Counted from the first letter of the stretch, positions 7,826 through 15,985 are shown. The stretch is 21,695 nucleotides of DNA from Bordetella parapertussis (GCA_945862495.1 CAMAYM010000041.1:1-21695), one strand, 5' to 3'. Numbers and translations: made by a program. The notes: generated from the sequence alone by a model not told the origin.

Positions 7826-8895
7826 TCGGGCTCTCCAGCTTGTGCCGAAGACACTGCTTCGACTTGTAAATGCGTGAGTTGGGCAATCGCCTCTGCAGTG
7901 CGTTTGAGCAAATCCGTGCTCACGGCTTCGCGTGCACGCTCAAGAGCGCAACCGAAGGCGTACGCATCGGCAGCGCCATGACTTTTAATCACCACACCAC
8001 GCAAACCCAGCAAAGCGGCTCCATTGTATTGACGATTATCTACGCGATGCCGAAACCTCGACAATACAGGCCATGCAATCAAGCCCAATAATTTAGTCAA
8101 AACATTACGTCCAAATTCTTCACGCACCATGACCGACATCATGCGCGCCACGCCTTCAGCAGACTTGAGCGCAACGTTGCCGACAAAGCCGTCACACACC
8201 ACCACATCGACAGTGCCTTTAAAAATGTCATTACCTTCGACATTGCCATAGAAGTTTAGAGAACTTTGTCTGAGTAATTCACCCGCCTGCTTAACGATGT
8301 CGTTACCCTTAATGACTTCTTCGCCGATATTGAGTAAGCCGACAGACGGCGCACGACTTGGGTCACCCGCTTGTGCAAGTGCAGTGCCCATAATGGCGAA
8401 CTGTAAAAGATGCTCGGGTGTGCAATCAACGTTGGCACCGAGATCCAACATCGTCGTTGCACCACCCTTTTGATTGGGGAGTGCGGAGGCGATGGCGGGA
8501 CGATCAATACCAAAGAGCGTTTTAAGCACGTAACGCGAGATGGCCATCCAGGCACCCGTATTGCCTGCAGAGATGCACGCATCTGCGAGGCCATCCTTGA
8601 CTGCTTGTGCCGCCACGCGCATGGAGGAGTCTTTTTTGCGGCGCAAAGCAACCTCGACGGGATCATCCATCGTCACCACTTCAGAAGCAGGAAGAATCGT
8701 GTAGCGATCAGTACCAACGCTCGGATAACGTTTTGCACAAACAGAAATGGCCCGCTCGATCTCATCGGGCAGGCCTACTAGTAACAAATATGTATCATCA
8801 AAACGTTGCGCGAAATCAAACGCTGCAGGGACTGTGACGGGGATACCCTCGTCACCACCCATGCAATCTATCGCGATGCGAATGTCGTAAGCCAC
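7822..8895 (-). CDS. plsX: Phosphate acyltransferase PlsX
   Basis: PlsX converts acyl-ACP to acyl-phosphate, feeding membrane phospholipid synthesis. The family start IAIDCMGGDEG is present near the N-terminus, followed by VTMDDPVEVALRRKKDSSM, AGNTGAWM, LDLGANVDC, VCDGFVGNV and SHGAADAYAF, all typical. There is no ATG where homologues begin. I placed the start at the GTG at 8895, giving MAYDIRIAIDCMGG and 357 residues. A TTG at 8919 would add MRAALHHH and is the main alternative. Neither has a good ribosome-binding site, and the frame is open back to the rpmF stop. It follows rpmF in the conserved rpmF-plsX-fabH order and overlaps fabH by 4 nt. Confidence 0.93.
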   Translation of the reverse strand: MAYDIRIAIDCMGGDEGIPVTVPAAFDFAQRFDDTYLLLVGLPDEIERAISVCAKRYPSVGTDRYTILPASEVVTMDDPVEVALRRKKDSSMRVAAQAVKDGLADACISAGNTGAWMAISRYVLKTLFGIDRPAIASALPNQKGGATTMLDLGANVDCTPEHLLQFAIMGTALAQAGDPSRAPSVGLLNIGEEVIKGNDIVKQAGELLRQSSLNFYGNVEGNDIFKGTVDVVVCDGFVGNVALKSAEGVARMMSVMVREEFGRNVLTKLLGLIAWPVLSRFRHRVDNRQYNGAALLGLRGVVIKSHGAADAYAFGCALERAREAVSTDLLKRTAEAIAQLTHLQVEAVSSAQAGEPE

Positions 8896-8961
8896 GTGAT
8901 GATGCAACGCTGCGCGCAATGAAAAGGCACGCTCGGACGAGGCAAGCCCGTCAGCTGCGTA

Positions 8962-9144
8962 TTATTCGTCAGTCTTGGTCTTAAGAACCTTGCGACCACG
9001 ATAGAAGCCTGTTGGGCTAATGTGGTGACGCAGGTGTTGCTCGCCCGTATTTGGCTCGATAGCCGTTGGGGGATTCACTAAAAAGTCGTGCGAGCGGTGC
9101 ATACCGCGCTTGGACGGGGATTTTTTGTTTTGCTGAACAGCCAT
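8962..9144 (-). CDS. rpmF: 50S ribosomal protein L32
   Basis: This 60-residue basic protein begins MAVQQNKKSPSKRGMHRSHD, the hallmark L32 N-terminus. It lacks the zinc-binding cysteine pairs found in some L32 variants, so it is the cysteine-free type. AGGAG lies five bases upstream of the ATG. L32 is a component of the large ribosomal subunit. The gene sits between yceD and plsX, an arrangement conserved in proteobacteria that links ribosome assembly to lipid synthesis. Confidence 0.98.
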   Translation of the reverse strand: MAVQQNKKSPSKRGMHRSHDFLVNPPTAIEPNTGEQHLRHHISPTGFYRGRKVLKTKTDE

Positions 9145-9196
9145 GACAACTCCTGTGGATCGGCGAATTGTACGCCAACCGTCTTGATAACAACTA

Positions 9197-9793
9197 CTAA
9201 CCCTTGGTTTTGAGCTGACTCAATACCGCGAACGGTGAAAGGGGCTCTTCCCTGCCAGCTTCTTCTTCGGCTTGCGCATCCAAATCTACTGTTTCCGGAC
9301 ACACTTCGTGCCGCGGGACATAGGGAACATCTAAAATTAATTCATCTTCCACGAGATCGCACAAATCAAACTTGGGCGAACCCACTATCTTTTCGGGCTG
9401 GCCAAAGTCTTCCTCTTCGATCTCATCATCGCCGAGATCCGACTCACGCCGCACCAACTGAAATACTGTTTGCCGATTAATCGGCAAGATAAGCTCACCT
9501 AAACATCGTTGGCACTCAAGCACTAAATTCGCTTGAATCTGCACAACAAGCTCAGACAGATCATCTTTTGTCCGGCGACCTTCAATCACGTAACGAACGA
9601 TGCCAGGAACCGTTGGTGGACCTTCTAACACCGTCAATTCAGCAACAGGTTGCTCTGGTAAACCTTCGAGCAAACGACCCAAATGATGCACGCTGAACAC
9701 ACCTTTTAGCACCTGACCTCGGCGCGCAAAATCGAACGCATCCACAATAGGAGGGGCACTGAACCGAAATGCAGCGCTAAGATCTTCTGACAA
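9197..9793 (-). CDS. yceD: YceD/DUF177 family protein
   Basis: This 198-residue protein of the DUF177/YceD family is linked in other bacteria and plants to 23S rRNA accumulation, with no established reaction. The family-typical cysteine pair is present (Cys94 and Cys97 in LECQRCLGEL), with two further cysteines (145 and 165, the latter in RHEVCPE). This layout suggests metal binding, which is an inference. The middle is rich in acidic residues (DDEIEEEDF) and the end carries PLSPFAVLSQLK, a family signature. The only reasonable start is the TTG at 9793, with AAGG about nine bases upstream. It is the first gene of the long minus-strand run and lies directly upstream of rpmF, as in E. coli. Confidence 0.93.
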   Translation of the reverse strand: MSEDLSAAFRFSAPPIVDAFDFARRGQVLKGVFSVHHLGRLLEGLPEQPVAELTVLEGPPTVPGIVRYVIEGRRTKDDLSELVVQIQANLVLECQRCLGELILPINRQTVFQLVRRESDLGDDEIEEEDFGQPEKIVGSPKFDLCDLVEDELILDVPYVPRHEVCPETVDLDAQAEEEAGREEPLSPFAVLSQLKTKG

Positions 9794-9960
9794 AATCGCT
9801 TGCCTTTCTAAATCGCTCGTTACTAGGTCTTGAAGCCGCTCGACAACACATCAATCGCGCCAAGCGTTCCCGTACAAAACTGCAACATAAATGCTGCAAA
9901 GCAAGAGATAATAACGTGTTTTCTCTAATATCGTCAATTTCTAACACGTCCAAAACAACA
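9794..9960. promoter_or_regulatory. Divergent intergenic region between yceD and maf
   Basis: This 167-bp region must hold promoters for the minus-strand yceD-rpmF-fab run and the plus-strand maf trio. On the plus strand GATAAT (9907-9912) is a fair -10 candidate; transcription starting near 9919 would favour the GTG at 9961 as the maf start. On the minus strand I saw TTGCAG and TGTACG 17 bp apart, but the second is a poor -10 match. No strong consensus promoter, operator repeat or riboswitch is apparent. The assignment is therefore by position. Confidence 0.4.
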
Positions 9961-10593
9961 GTGCCTACCCCTCTCATTCTTGCCTCAAGCTCACCCTACA
10001 GACGGGAGCTCCTATCTAGGCTAAGAATTCCTTTTTTCATAGTCGCGCCCGAGGTCGATGAAACGCCTAGGGATGGAGAGGATCCAAGGTCGCTGGCCCT
10101 TCGTCTTGCGCAAGCCAAAGCACAGGTTGTCGTAAACCAATATCCTGGTCATATCGTCATCGGTGCAGATCAAGCGGCCTCGCTTCACGGCACCCCAGTC
10201 GGCAAACCCGGTAATCTTGCCATTGCCAAGCGCCAGTTGCGCGCGCTCTCTGGCCAGTCTGTTGTCTTTCACAGTGCGATGAGTGTTGCGCAGGATCACC
10301 GAATTGAATCGGTTGAAATTCCGACTATTTGCGTCTTCCGTACCTTAACCGATACGGCAATTGATCGATACTTAGCCATTGACACCCCATTTGATACGGC
10401 CGGAAGCGCAAAAGCTGAGTCCTTAGGCATTGCACTCATGCAAAGCATGGAAAGCGCGGATCCAACTTCAATTATTGGCCTACCTCTGATCGCCTTGACC
10501 CGCCTGCTGGCTGACTTCGGTCTCGATCCGCTTGAACATGCACACATGCACCCGGCCGCCCCCCCACAAAGCGCAGACAATGTCCAATCCTGA
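9961..10593 (+). CDS. yceF: Maf/YceF-type nucleotide pyrophosphatase
   Basis: Maf proteins hydrolyse non-canonical nucleotides to monophosphates; the E. coli YceF branch acts on 7-methyl-GTP. The signature ASSSPYRRELLSRL is at residues 8-21, followed by APEVDETPRDGEDP and IVIGADQAASL with the conserved Asp70. GSAKAESLGIAL and GLPLIAL match the YceF branch rather than the dTTP/UTP branch, so the specificity is inferred. I chose the GTG at 9961 because it gives the normal N-terminus MPTPLILASS (210 residues). A GTG at 9916 would add 15 unrelated residues. The C-terminus runs a little longer than E. coli YceF. The gene's end overlaps the next start by 14 nt. Its position beside yceD, transcribed divergently, matches E. 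coli. Confidence 0.92.
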   Translation: MPTPLILASSSPYRRELLSRLRIPFFIVAPEVDETPRDGEDPRSLALRLAQAKAQVVVNQYPGHIVIGADQAASLHGTPVGKPGNLAIAKRQLRALSGQSVVFHSAMSVAQDHRIESVEIPTICVFRTLTDTAIDRYLAIDTPFDTAGSAKAESLGIALMQSMESADPTSIIGLPLIALTRLLADFGLDPLEHAHMHPAAPPQSADNVQS

Positions 10594-11326
10594 AAAAAAT
10601 ACCGCCAGCCAAAGCAATTTCGGCACGCTGCACTTAATCCCAGTTGGGTTGGGCGCGGCCCCTATCGACCAATGGTTACCCACCCAGGCACAAATTCAGG
10701 CGGGCGGCCTCATTACCTACATTGCCGAGAGTGCCAAGGTTGCCCGCACATTCTTAAAACTCACCCCCCTTTCTCGCCCCTTGCAGGACATCACCATCCA
10801 CGAACTCAACGCGCGCGTCGAGGACGGCGTGCTAGCGCAATGGTTAGCGCCACTTAAATCAGGTCAAGACATTGGCTTGGTATCGGATGCAGGTTGCCCA
10901 GCAGTCGCAGATCCCGGTGCGCGGGCTGTCACACTCGCACACCAGATGGGCGCACCCGTGAAACCTTGGGTCGGTCCCTCTTCTATTTTGTTAGGCTTGA
11001 TGGCAAGCGGCTTAGATGGCCAGCGCTTCGCTTTTCATGGCTACGCCCCTGTCGAACCCGCCGAGCGCGCCAAGCAGCTCAAGATATGGGAGCAAATATC
11101 AGCCAAACAAAAGCAATCCCAACTTTTTATTGAAACGCCTTACCGCAACCAGGCGATGTTTGGCAGCCTGATCGAACACCTCAAAGGCAACACCAGACTG
11201 TGCGTGGCACGCTCAGTCACGACCGCTGACGAATGGATTCGTACCCTAACCATTTCTCAGTGGAAATCTCAGCCAACGCCTGTGCTTGATAAGCACCCCA
11301 CCCTCTTTTTATTTCAGGCCGCATGA
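10580..11326 (+). CDS. RsmI-like SAM-dependent methyltransferase (tetrapyrrole methylase fold), target unknown
   Basis: This 248-residue protein has the TP-methylase fold of RsmI, which 2'-O-methylates 16S rRNA C1402 in E. coli. The recognisable parts are HLIPVGLG near the start, SDAGCPAVADPG (about 102-113), GPSSILLGLMASG (132-144), FHGYAP and FIETPYRN. The usual RsmI start TPIGNLEDIT is replaced by PVGLGAAPIDQWLP, and the AED-TR segment by AESAKVAR. It is therefore a divergent relative rather than a clear RsmI orthologue, and I assign no target. The frame extends upstream into maf, but the ATG at 10580, overlapping the end of maf, gives a sensible N-terminus. It lacks a strong ribosome-binding site. 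The stop overlaps the amidase start (ATGA). Confidence 0.85.
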   Translation: MSNPEKNTASQSNFGTLHLIPVGLGAAPIDQWLPTQAQIQAGGLITYIAESAKVARTFLKLTPLSRPLQDITIHELNARVEDGVLAQWLAPLKSGQDIGLVSDAGCPAVADPGARAVTLAHQMGAPVKPWVGPSSILLGLMASGLDGQRFAFHGYAPVEPAERAKQLKIWEQISAKQKQSQLFIETPYRNQAMFGSLIEHLKGNTRLCVARSVTTADEWIRTLTISQWKSQPTPVLDKHPTLFLFQAA

Positions 11327-12162
11327 TGCAAGCGCATGTTTTACAAGCCCGTTACACCTACAAACGCCTCGCCATTTTTTTTCTGGCCTTGCTACTGACA
11401 GGCTGTGCGTCTCAAGTGGGCGGCCCTGTGCGCTATGACGACTCAATGAAGTCACGCGGACAAAGTGGTCGTATCGACGTGATCGTGTTGCATTACACCG
11501 CCTCCACCAAACCCAGCGCACTCATGACGCTAACCAATCGCGATGTCAGTGCACATTATGTCGTCACCGATGACAAGCCGCCGGTCATCTACCGTTTAGT
11601 CAATGAGGACAAAAGTGCCTGGCATGCGGGTGATAGCAGCTGGTATGGTCGTACCTATCTTAATCAGCGTTCAATCGGTATAGAAATCGTTCATCCGGGC
11701 TGGACCCAAAACAGCAACGGAGACAAAGGTATTCCCTACTCTGATGCGCAAATTGCCGCTGTTATCGAACTCACGCGTGATGTCGCCAAGCGCAACAACA
11801 TCACACCTGAAAACATTGTTGGACATAGTGACGTCGCCCCGATGCGAAAAATCGATCCAGGCCCTTCTTTTCCGTGGAAAAAACTTGCGCAAGCCGGTGT
11901 CGGAAGATGGTTTGACGAAGCGGCCGCAGCCAAATACGAAGCCAACTTTGTCCGGACCGGCTATCCCGATGCGGGATGGTTTCAAAAGCAACTCAAACGC
12001 GTGGGCTATCAAGTCCCAGAGTCAAATTATTTTGATAAACAAACACTTGCGGCGATCGGCGCTTTTCAGATGCACTACCGCCCAGACCTTGTCACCAGCA
12101 GACCGGATCCGCAAACTGCGGCTCGCCTCATGGCTTTACCCACTTCAGGTTCCGCGCTTTAA
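11323..12162 (+). CDS. AmiD-like N-acetylmuramoyl-L-alanine amidase, outer-membrane lipoprotein
   Basis: This predicted zinc amidase cleaves the bond between MurNAc and the stem peptide in cell wall or its fragments. An N-terminal hydrophobic segment ends in the lipobox LLTGC (Cys28). Residues +2/+3 are Ala-Ser, not Asp, which predicts the outer membrane. The Ami_2 domain spans about 50-185: His57 (IVLHYTAS), Glu121 (SIGIEIVHPG), His168 (VGHSDVAPMRK) and Asp178 (IDPGPSFPW) match the zinc ligands and catalytic Glu of AmiD/AmpD. A C-terminal domain (about 210-275, WFQKQLKRVGY, TLAAIGAFQMHYRPD) looks like a peptidoglycan-binding three-helix unit. This layout fits AmiD rather than cytosolic AmpD. 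The ATG overlaps the previous stop. The 3' end overlaps msrQ tail-to-tail by 18 nt. Confidence 0.93.
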   Translation: MMQAHVLQARYTYKRLAIFFLALLLTGCASQVGGPVRYDDSMKSRGQSGRIDVIVLHYTASTKPSALMTLTNRDVSAHYVVTDDKPPVIYRLVNEDKSAWHAGDSSWYGRTYLNQRSIGIEIVHPGWTQNSNGDKGIPYSDAQIAAVIELTRDVAKRNNITPENIVGHSDVAPMRKIDPGPSFPWKKLAQAGVGRWFDEAAAAKYEANFVRTGYPDAGWFQKQLKRVGYQVPESNYFDKQTLAAIGAFQMHYRPDLVTSRPDPQTAARLMALPTSGSAL

Positions 12163-12753
12163 CCAAGCGCGCTTGATTCGCCAAGCAAGCAAGACCGCCA
12201 ACACGGCGGCATAAATCAAGACAGTGTCAAAATCACTCTTACCTTGTTTATGCCACCAGTAGTGCAAGATGGCTAATACACCGATGAGGTAAATCGCTCG
12301 ATGCAAATGCTGCCAACGTTTACCCAGGCGACGCATCCAGCCATGTGTTGAGGTAACCGCCAAAAGCGTCATGGTTAAAAATGCAGCAGCACCCACCAAA
12401 ATAAAAGGCCGCTTCCAAATGTCAGACAGCATGGGGATCCACTCAAAATTTTGATCCCACCACGCCCAAGTCAGGGCATGCAAAACGGCATAAAAGAAAG
12501 CAAATAGTCCGCACATCCGTCGCCAGCGCAAGAGCGCAGGTTGCTTGAGCCATTGACGAAGCGGTGAAATAGATAAGGTCACCAACAAGCAAACGAGCGT
12601 CCACGTGCCAGAAGAGCGCGTTAAAAATTCGACGGGATTGGCGGTGAGTGCGTTTTGATATCCAAGCACGACCCATCTCAACAAGGGATAAAGCCCCGCA
12701 ATAAAAAGCAGGGGTTTCGCACGGTCAAATGCTTTGACTGAGAGCGTTTGCAA
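12145..12753 (-). CDS. msrQ: MsrQ, haem-binding membrane subunit of methionine sulfoxide reductase
   Basis: MsrQ (YedZ) passes electrons from the membrane to periplasmic MsrP. The protein is about 202 residues with five to six hydrophobic helices. Typical family segments are RRMCGLFAFFYAVLHALTW, TSTHGWMRRLGKRWQHLHR and ILHYWW, whose histidines are candidate haem ligands. The long open frame starting at 12825 lies inside msrP and is not family-like. I chose the TTG at 12753 (MQTLSVKAFDRAKPLLFIAG), 10 nt after the msrP stop. Its AAAGG is only 2 nt away, so the start is uncertain. The gene pairs with msrP, and its end overlaps the convergent amidase gene by 18 bp. Confidence 0.92.
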   Translation of the reverse strand: MQTLSVKAFDRAKPLLFIAGLYPLLRWVVLGYQNALTANPVEFLTRSSGTWTLVCLLVTLSISPLRQWLKQPALLRWRRMCGLFAFFYAVLHALTWAWWDQNFEWIPMLSDIWKRPFILVGAAAFLTMTLLAVTSTHGWMRRLGKRWQHLHRAIYLIGVLAILHYWWHKQGKSDFDTVLIYAAVLAVLLAWRIKRAWLKRGT

Positions 12754-12763
12754 AACCTTTATC

Positions 12764-13723
12764 TCAATAATTTTTACGCAAGTCCAGCCCAGCGTAAAGT
12801 GACCCAACCTCATTGGCATAGCCATTGAGCATCAGTGTTTTACGCTTAGGTGAAAACACGCCATCTTCACCAATGCGACGCTCTGTCGCCTGGCTCCAGC
12901 GTGGATGCGACACCTCAGGATTCACGTTTGAATAAAACCCATACTCGGAGGGCTGAGACTTTTCCCAGCTCCCCACCGGTTGTTTTTCAAGCAAGCGAAT
13001 CGTCACGATGGACTTAACGGACTTGAATCCATATTTCCAAGGCACGACCATGCGCACAGGCGCACCATTTTGATTCGGTAAAACTTTTCCATACATCCCC
13101 ATGACAAGCATGGTCAGGGGATGCATTGCTTCGTCCATCCGTAAACCATCACGGTAAGGCCAGTCAATCGAACGTGTCCGCAAACCCGGCATATTTTTAG
13201 GCTGCACGTCCGTGATGAACTCAACAAACTTTGCATTGCTATTAGGCTGGACTTGTTTGATCAGCTCTGACATTGAGTAACCAATCCAGGGAATCGCCAT
13301 CGACCAGCCCTCTACACAACGCATCCGATAGCTGCGGTCCTCGAGGGGTGCAAGTTTACGCAGGTCATCAAGATCAAAAGTTTTGGGGGCGGCACATTCA
13401 CCTTCTACGCGAAGCTTCCAAGGAGATGTCTGCATTTTGCCCGCGTACTTAACTGGGTCTCCTTTGTCCATGCCAAACTCAAAGAAGTTGTTGTAAGTAG
13501 TGGCGTCTTTTTCCGGTGTGAGAGGTTCCATCAAGACAAACTTGGAGGAGCGTTGCGCCTCGAGCGCAGCTAAGCTTGCAGCAGAGCTAAGCTGAGGGAA
13601 TCCAGCAAGCGTACCCGCGGCAAAGGTAGCGCCTGCCGCCTTCATCCACTGACGGCGACTTTGCCAGATTTCTTCTGGGGTAATTTCACTGGCACGAATA
13701 CGTGGATAGCGATATACAGGCAT
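12764..13723 (-). CDS. msrP: MsrP, periplasmic molybdopterin methionine sulfoxide reductase
   Basis: MsrP (YedY) repairs oxidised methionines in periplasmic proteins with a molybdenum cofactor. The 319-residue precursor has a twin-arginine signal, SRRQWMKAAGATFAAGTLAG (Arg23, Arg24), with a long N-terminal region before it, as in YedY. The molybdenum ligand is Cys136 in RMRCVEGWSM. IPWIGYSM and PVRMVVPWKYGFKS are family motifs. GGAG lies six bases before the ATG at 13723. The next gene is its partner msrQ. No signature of the HprSR regulatory site was recognised in the 102-bp region upstream (13724-13825). Confidence 0.96.
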   Translation of the reverse strand: MPVYRYPRIRASEITPEEIWQSRRQWMKAAGATFAAGTLAGFPQLSSAASLAALEAQRSSKFVLMEPLTPEKDATTYNNFFEFGMDKGDPVKYAGKMQTSPWKLRVEGECAAPKTFDLDDLRKLAPLEDRSYRMRCVEGWSMAIPWIGYSMSELIKQVQPNSNAKFVEFITDVQPKNMPGLRTRSIDWPYRDGLRMDEAMHPLTMLVMGMYGKVLPNQNGAPVRMVVPWKYGFKSVKSIVTIRLLEKQPVGSWEKSQPSEYGFYSNVNPEVSHPRWSQATERRIGEDGVFSPKRKTLMLNGYANEVGSLYAGLDLRKNY

Positions 13724-13825
13724 CAGGGACTCCGTCAGTAGGTATTAAGACAATTGAAACACACTTCACCTCACCCAATCACACACAGTCTATGGGTTTT
13801 ACAAACGTTGGCTTTTACGTTTAAG

Positions 13826-14482
13826 TCAGACAATACGCGCGCGTAACCACTGATGCAAACTCGGTACGTCAGGCGCGATGATATGGTGAGGGCATGCACG
13901 TAACTCGCTCTCAGGGTGCGCCCCATACGCGACCCCAATTCCATGTACACCAGCATTAGCCGCCATCGTCAGGTCATGCGAGGTGTCGCCTACCATGACC
14001 ATTTGATGCGGTTCGACCATGAGTTCATCGATGAGTTCCAACAACATACCCGGGTGGGGCTTGCCAAAAGTTTCATCCGCGGTCCGCGTTGCGGCAAAGG
14101 CGCTGTGCAGCGAGGTTGCTGTCAGCGCACGATTGAGGCCGACGCGACTTTTACCCGTTGCAACAGCCAAGGTCGCGCCCGCAGCTTGTAAGTCGCTCAG
14201 CATTTCAGGGACGCCATCAAACAACTTGAGCTGAGTATCCTTGGACAGATAGTGGTGGCGATAACGCTCTAAAAACAGCGGCTCCATGGAGGTGGTTAAG
14301 TCTGGCACTGCGCGCCTCAAAGCGGGCTCAAGGGACAACCCAATGACCCATGCGGCCTCAGCGTCGGTTGGCACCCGCAACTCCAAATCACGACACGCAC
14401 CCTGAATCGCCATCACAATGCTGTGGGTCGAATCCATCAGCGTGCCATCCCAGTCGAACACAACGACTGAATAAGGGGTCAT
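13826..14482 (-). CDS. HAD-IA family hydrolase, phosphoglycolate-phosphatase-like
   Basis: This 218-residue HAD-superfamily phosphatase shows all four motifs: nucleophile Asp10 and Asp12 in FDWDGTLMDS, Thr109 in VATGKS, Lys141 in GKPHPGML, and Asp166/Asp170 in GDTSHD. The helical cap between motifs I and II places it in the IA group with Gph. The substrate cannot be read from sequence; Gph itself and other small sugar phosphates are possible. The ATG overlaps the rluC stop (ATGA) and GGAGG lies upstream, so it is coupled to rluC. It may serve a housekeeping metabolite-repair role, but that is only an inference. Confidence 0.93.
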   Translation of the reverse strand: MTPYSVVVFDWDGTLMDSTHSIVMAIQGACRDLELRVPTDAEAAWVIGLSLEPALRRAVPDLTTSMEPLFLERYRHHYLSKDTQLKLFDGVPEMLSDLQAAGATLAVATGKSRVGLNRALTATSLHSAFAATRTADETFGKPHPGMLLELIDELMVEPHQMVMVGDTSHDLTMAANAGVHGIGVAYGAHPESELRACPHHIIAPDVPSLHQWLRARIV

Positions 14483-15537
14483 AGCGCCTCCAACTTTTGG
14501 AGGATTTTTTCACAACTGGATGGTAAAGGGGCCTCAAGCACCATCGGCTCTTGGGTCAAAGGGTGCGGCATTTCCAGCCGACAGGCATGCAAAAACATTC
14601 TTGTGAACCCTAACTTACTGAATTGGGCGCGCGTTTCGTCGCGTCCATATTTATCGTCGCCCACAATTGGAAATCCGCTTGAGGCCAAATGCACCCGTAT
14701 CTGATGCGTTCTGCCGGTTCGCAGTTCGGCATCGACCAAACTATAGCCATTGAACCGACGTTCTGCACTCACAATCGTGTGCGAAACCTGACCCTCGGCC
14801 TCGACTTTGACGCGGCGCTCTCCAGACTGGGTCGTCCATTTCACTAAAGGCAAGCGAATATGCTGCCTGGCATTGACCCAGTCGCCCTCCACCAGCGCTA
14901 AATAATGCTTTCTTCCACCACCCGTTCTGAACATTTCATGTAGCGCCAGCAATACGTTTCTTTTTTTGGCGATCATCAGCAATCCAGAGGTATCCCGATC
15001 CAAGCGATGCGCCAGTTCTAGAAACTTTGCCTCGGGTCGCGCGGACCGAAGCGCTTCGATCACACCAAACGACACACCGCTTCCGCCGTGAACGGCTGTA
15101 CCCGCCGGCTTGTCAATCACCAGTAAGCCGTCATCCTCGAAAACAATCGGAAACTCGCTCCCTGGAACAGCTCTCTTTTCATCCGGTGCGGGCAAACGCA
15201 TTGGCGGCACACGCACCATGTCCCCAAGCTTGATGCGATCGTCGGGCGCCACCCGTCCCTTGTTGACGCGAACCTCGCCCCCCCTTACCGCTTTGTAAAT
15301 ATGACTCTTTGGTACACCTTTGCACAGACGCATCAAAAAGTTGTCCAACCGTTGACCGTCATGTTCCTCGGTGACCTCAATCAGCCGGACAACGGGCACG
15401 ACAGCAGGAACGCTGGAACCGGATGACAAGCTATTCTTAGCCACAATGGGTGAGGTCAAGGAGGGAACTGTTTTTCGCGCGGATTTAAGTCCGTGGCGGG
15501 TAGCATTTTTCGAAGGGGCGATGGAATCTTTGCGCAT
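14479..15537 (-). CDS. rluC: 23S rRNA pseudouridine synthase RluC
   Basis: RluC makes pseudouridines in 23S rRNA (positions 955, 2504 and 2580 in E. coli). An N-terminal S4 RNA-binding domain (about residues 60-120: RLDNFLMRLCKGVPKSHIYKAV, split by me for length as RLDNFLMRL and CKGVPKSHIY) precedes the catalytic domain. The catalytic Asp is about residue 180 in HRLDRDTSG. GRTHQIRVHLA and PIVGDDKYG are typical. A basic, low-complexity N-terminal tail of about 50 residues precedes the S4 domain. The ATG at 15537 is my start choice (352 residues). A TTG at 15564 is the alternative, but it would fall on a possible -10 element. The gene is divergent from rne, as in E. coli, and overlaps the HAD gene. 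Confidence 0.94.
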   Translation of the reverse strand: MRKDSIAPSKNATRHGLKSARKTVPSLTSPIVAKNSLSSGSSVPAVVPVVRLIEVTEEHDGQRLDNFLMRLCKGVPKSHIYKAVRGGEVRVNKGRVAPDDRIKLGDMVRVPPMRLPAPDEKRAVPGSEFPIVFEDDGLLVIDKPAGTAVHGGSGVSFGVIEALRSARPEAKFLELAHRLDRDTSGLLMIAKKRNVLLALHEMFRTGGGRKHYLALVEGDWVNARQHIRLPLVKWTTQSGERRVKVEAEGQVSHTIVSAERRFNGYSLVDAELRTGRTHQIRVHLASSGFPIVGDDKYGRDETRAQFSKLGFTRMFLHACRLEMPHPLTQEPMVLEAPLPSSCEKILQKLEAL

Positions 15538-15951
15538 CAGCAAAACGGGCTTATAATCAAGCAAGCCTTAAAAGGGTTAAGAAAGCCGGGTTAAACACCC
15601 TTCCTTCGTAGAGATGCAACTTTATGTCACGTCTCCGTCTGGATCGCGCACTGCACTATTTTTGTATTGTACCGCTTGCTTTCTTACTCTCTGGGTTGCT
15701 GGTCGTCGGCTAGACCGGGATGCACTTCAGGCGCGTTGTTGCGACGTTTTTACGTTTCGCCCGCGCTGGGGATGTGTGCCCCCTTCATGCCGCGCGCGAT
15801 ACTGAATTAAGAGCAAGATTAAAAGCAAGAAACCGTCGTATCCCAGCACCAGGCGTTTGACACATATCCGCCTGATGTTCACAGCATTTTTTTAGTCAAC
15901 CACTTTTGTCAAATACTCTTGTGATCCTGACCCTCCTGCTGCATGAACCCC

Positions 15952-15965
15952 GCGCCCTAGGGCGC
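15952..15965. repeat. Perfect 14-bp palindrome in rne leader
   Basis: GCGCCCTAGGGCGC is identical to its reverse complement. With no loop bases, its RNA form would need to open centrally to form a hairpin. It might instead act as a DNA operator. It lies 139 bp upstream of the rne start. Confidence 0.8.
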
Positions 15966-15973
15966 ACAGTGCT

Positions 15974-15985
15974 GGTCTAAAGACC
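15974..15985 (+). repeat. Short hairpin GGTCT-AA-AGACC followed by TTTTC
   Basis: Five base pairs surround two central bases, directly followed by TTTTC. As RNA it could form with the outer four pairs and a 4-nt loop (TAAA). It resembles a very weak terminator, so early termination in the rne leader is conceivable, but the stem is too short to claim it. Confidence 0.5.

Noticed and set aside
12754..12825. N-terminal extension of msrQ starting at an ATG inside msrP
   Set aside because: It would overlap msrP by 62 bases and the added residues are not part of the MsrQ family.
13803..13822. Inverted repeat AAACGT...ACGTTT between the HAD gene and msrP
   Set aside because: A six-base, AT-rich stem without a T run is too weak to call a terminator or operator.
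15614..15805. 63-residue plus-strand frame with a hydrophobic stretch in the rluC-rne region
   Set aside because: No suitable ribosome-binding site, cysteine/arginine-rich low-quality sequence, and no recognisable family; it is more likely chance within a leader.
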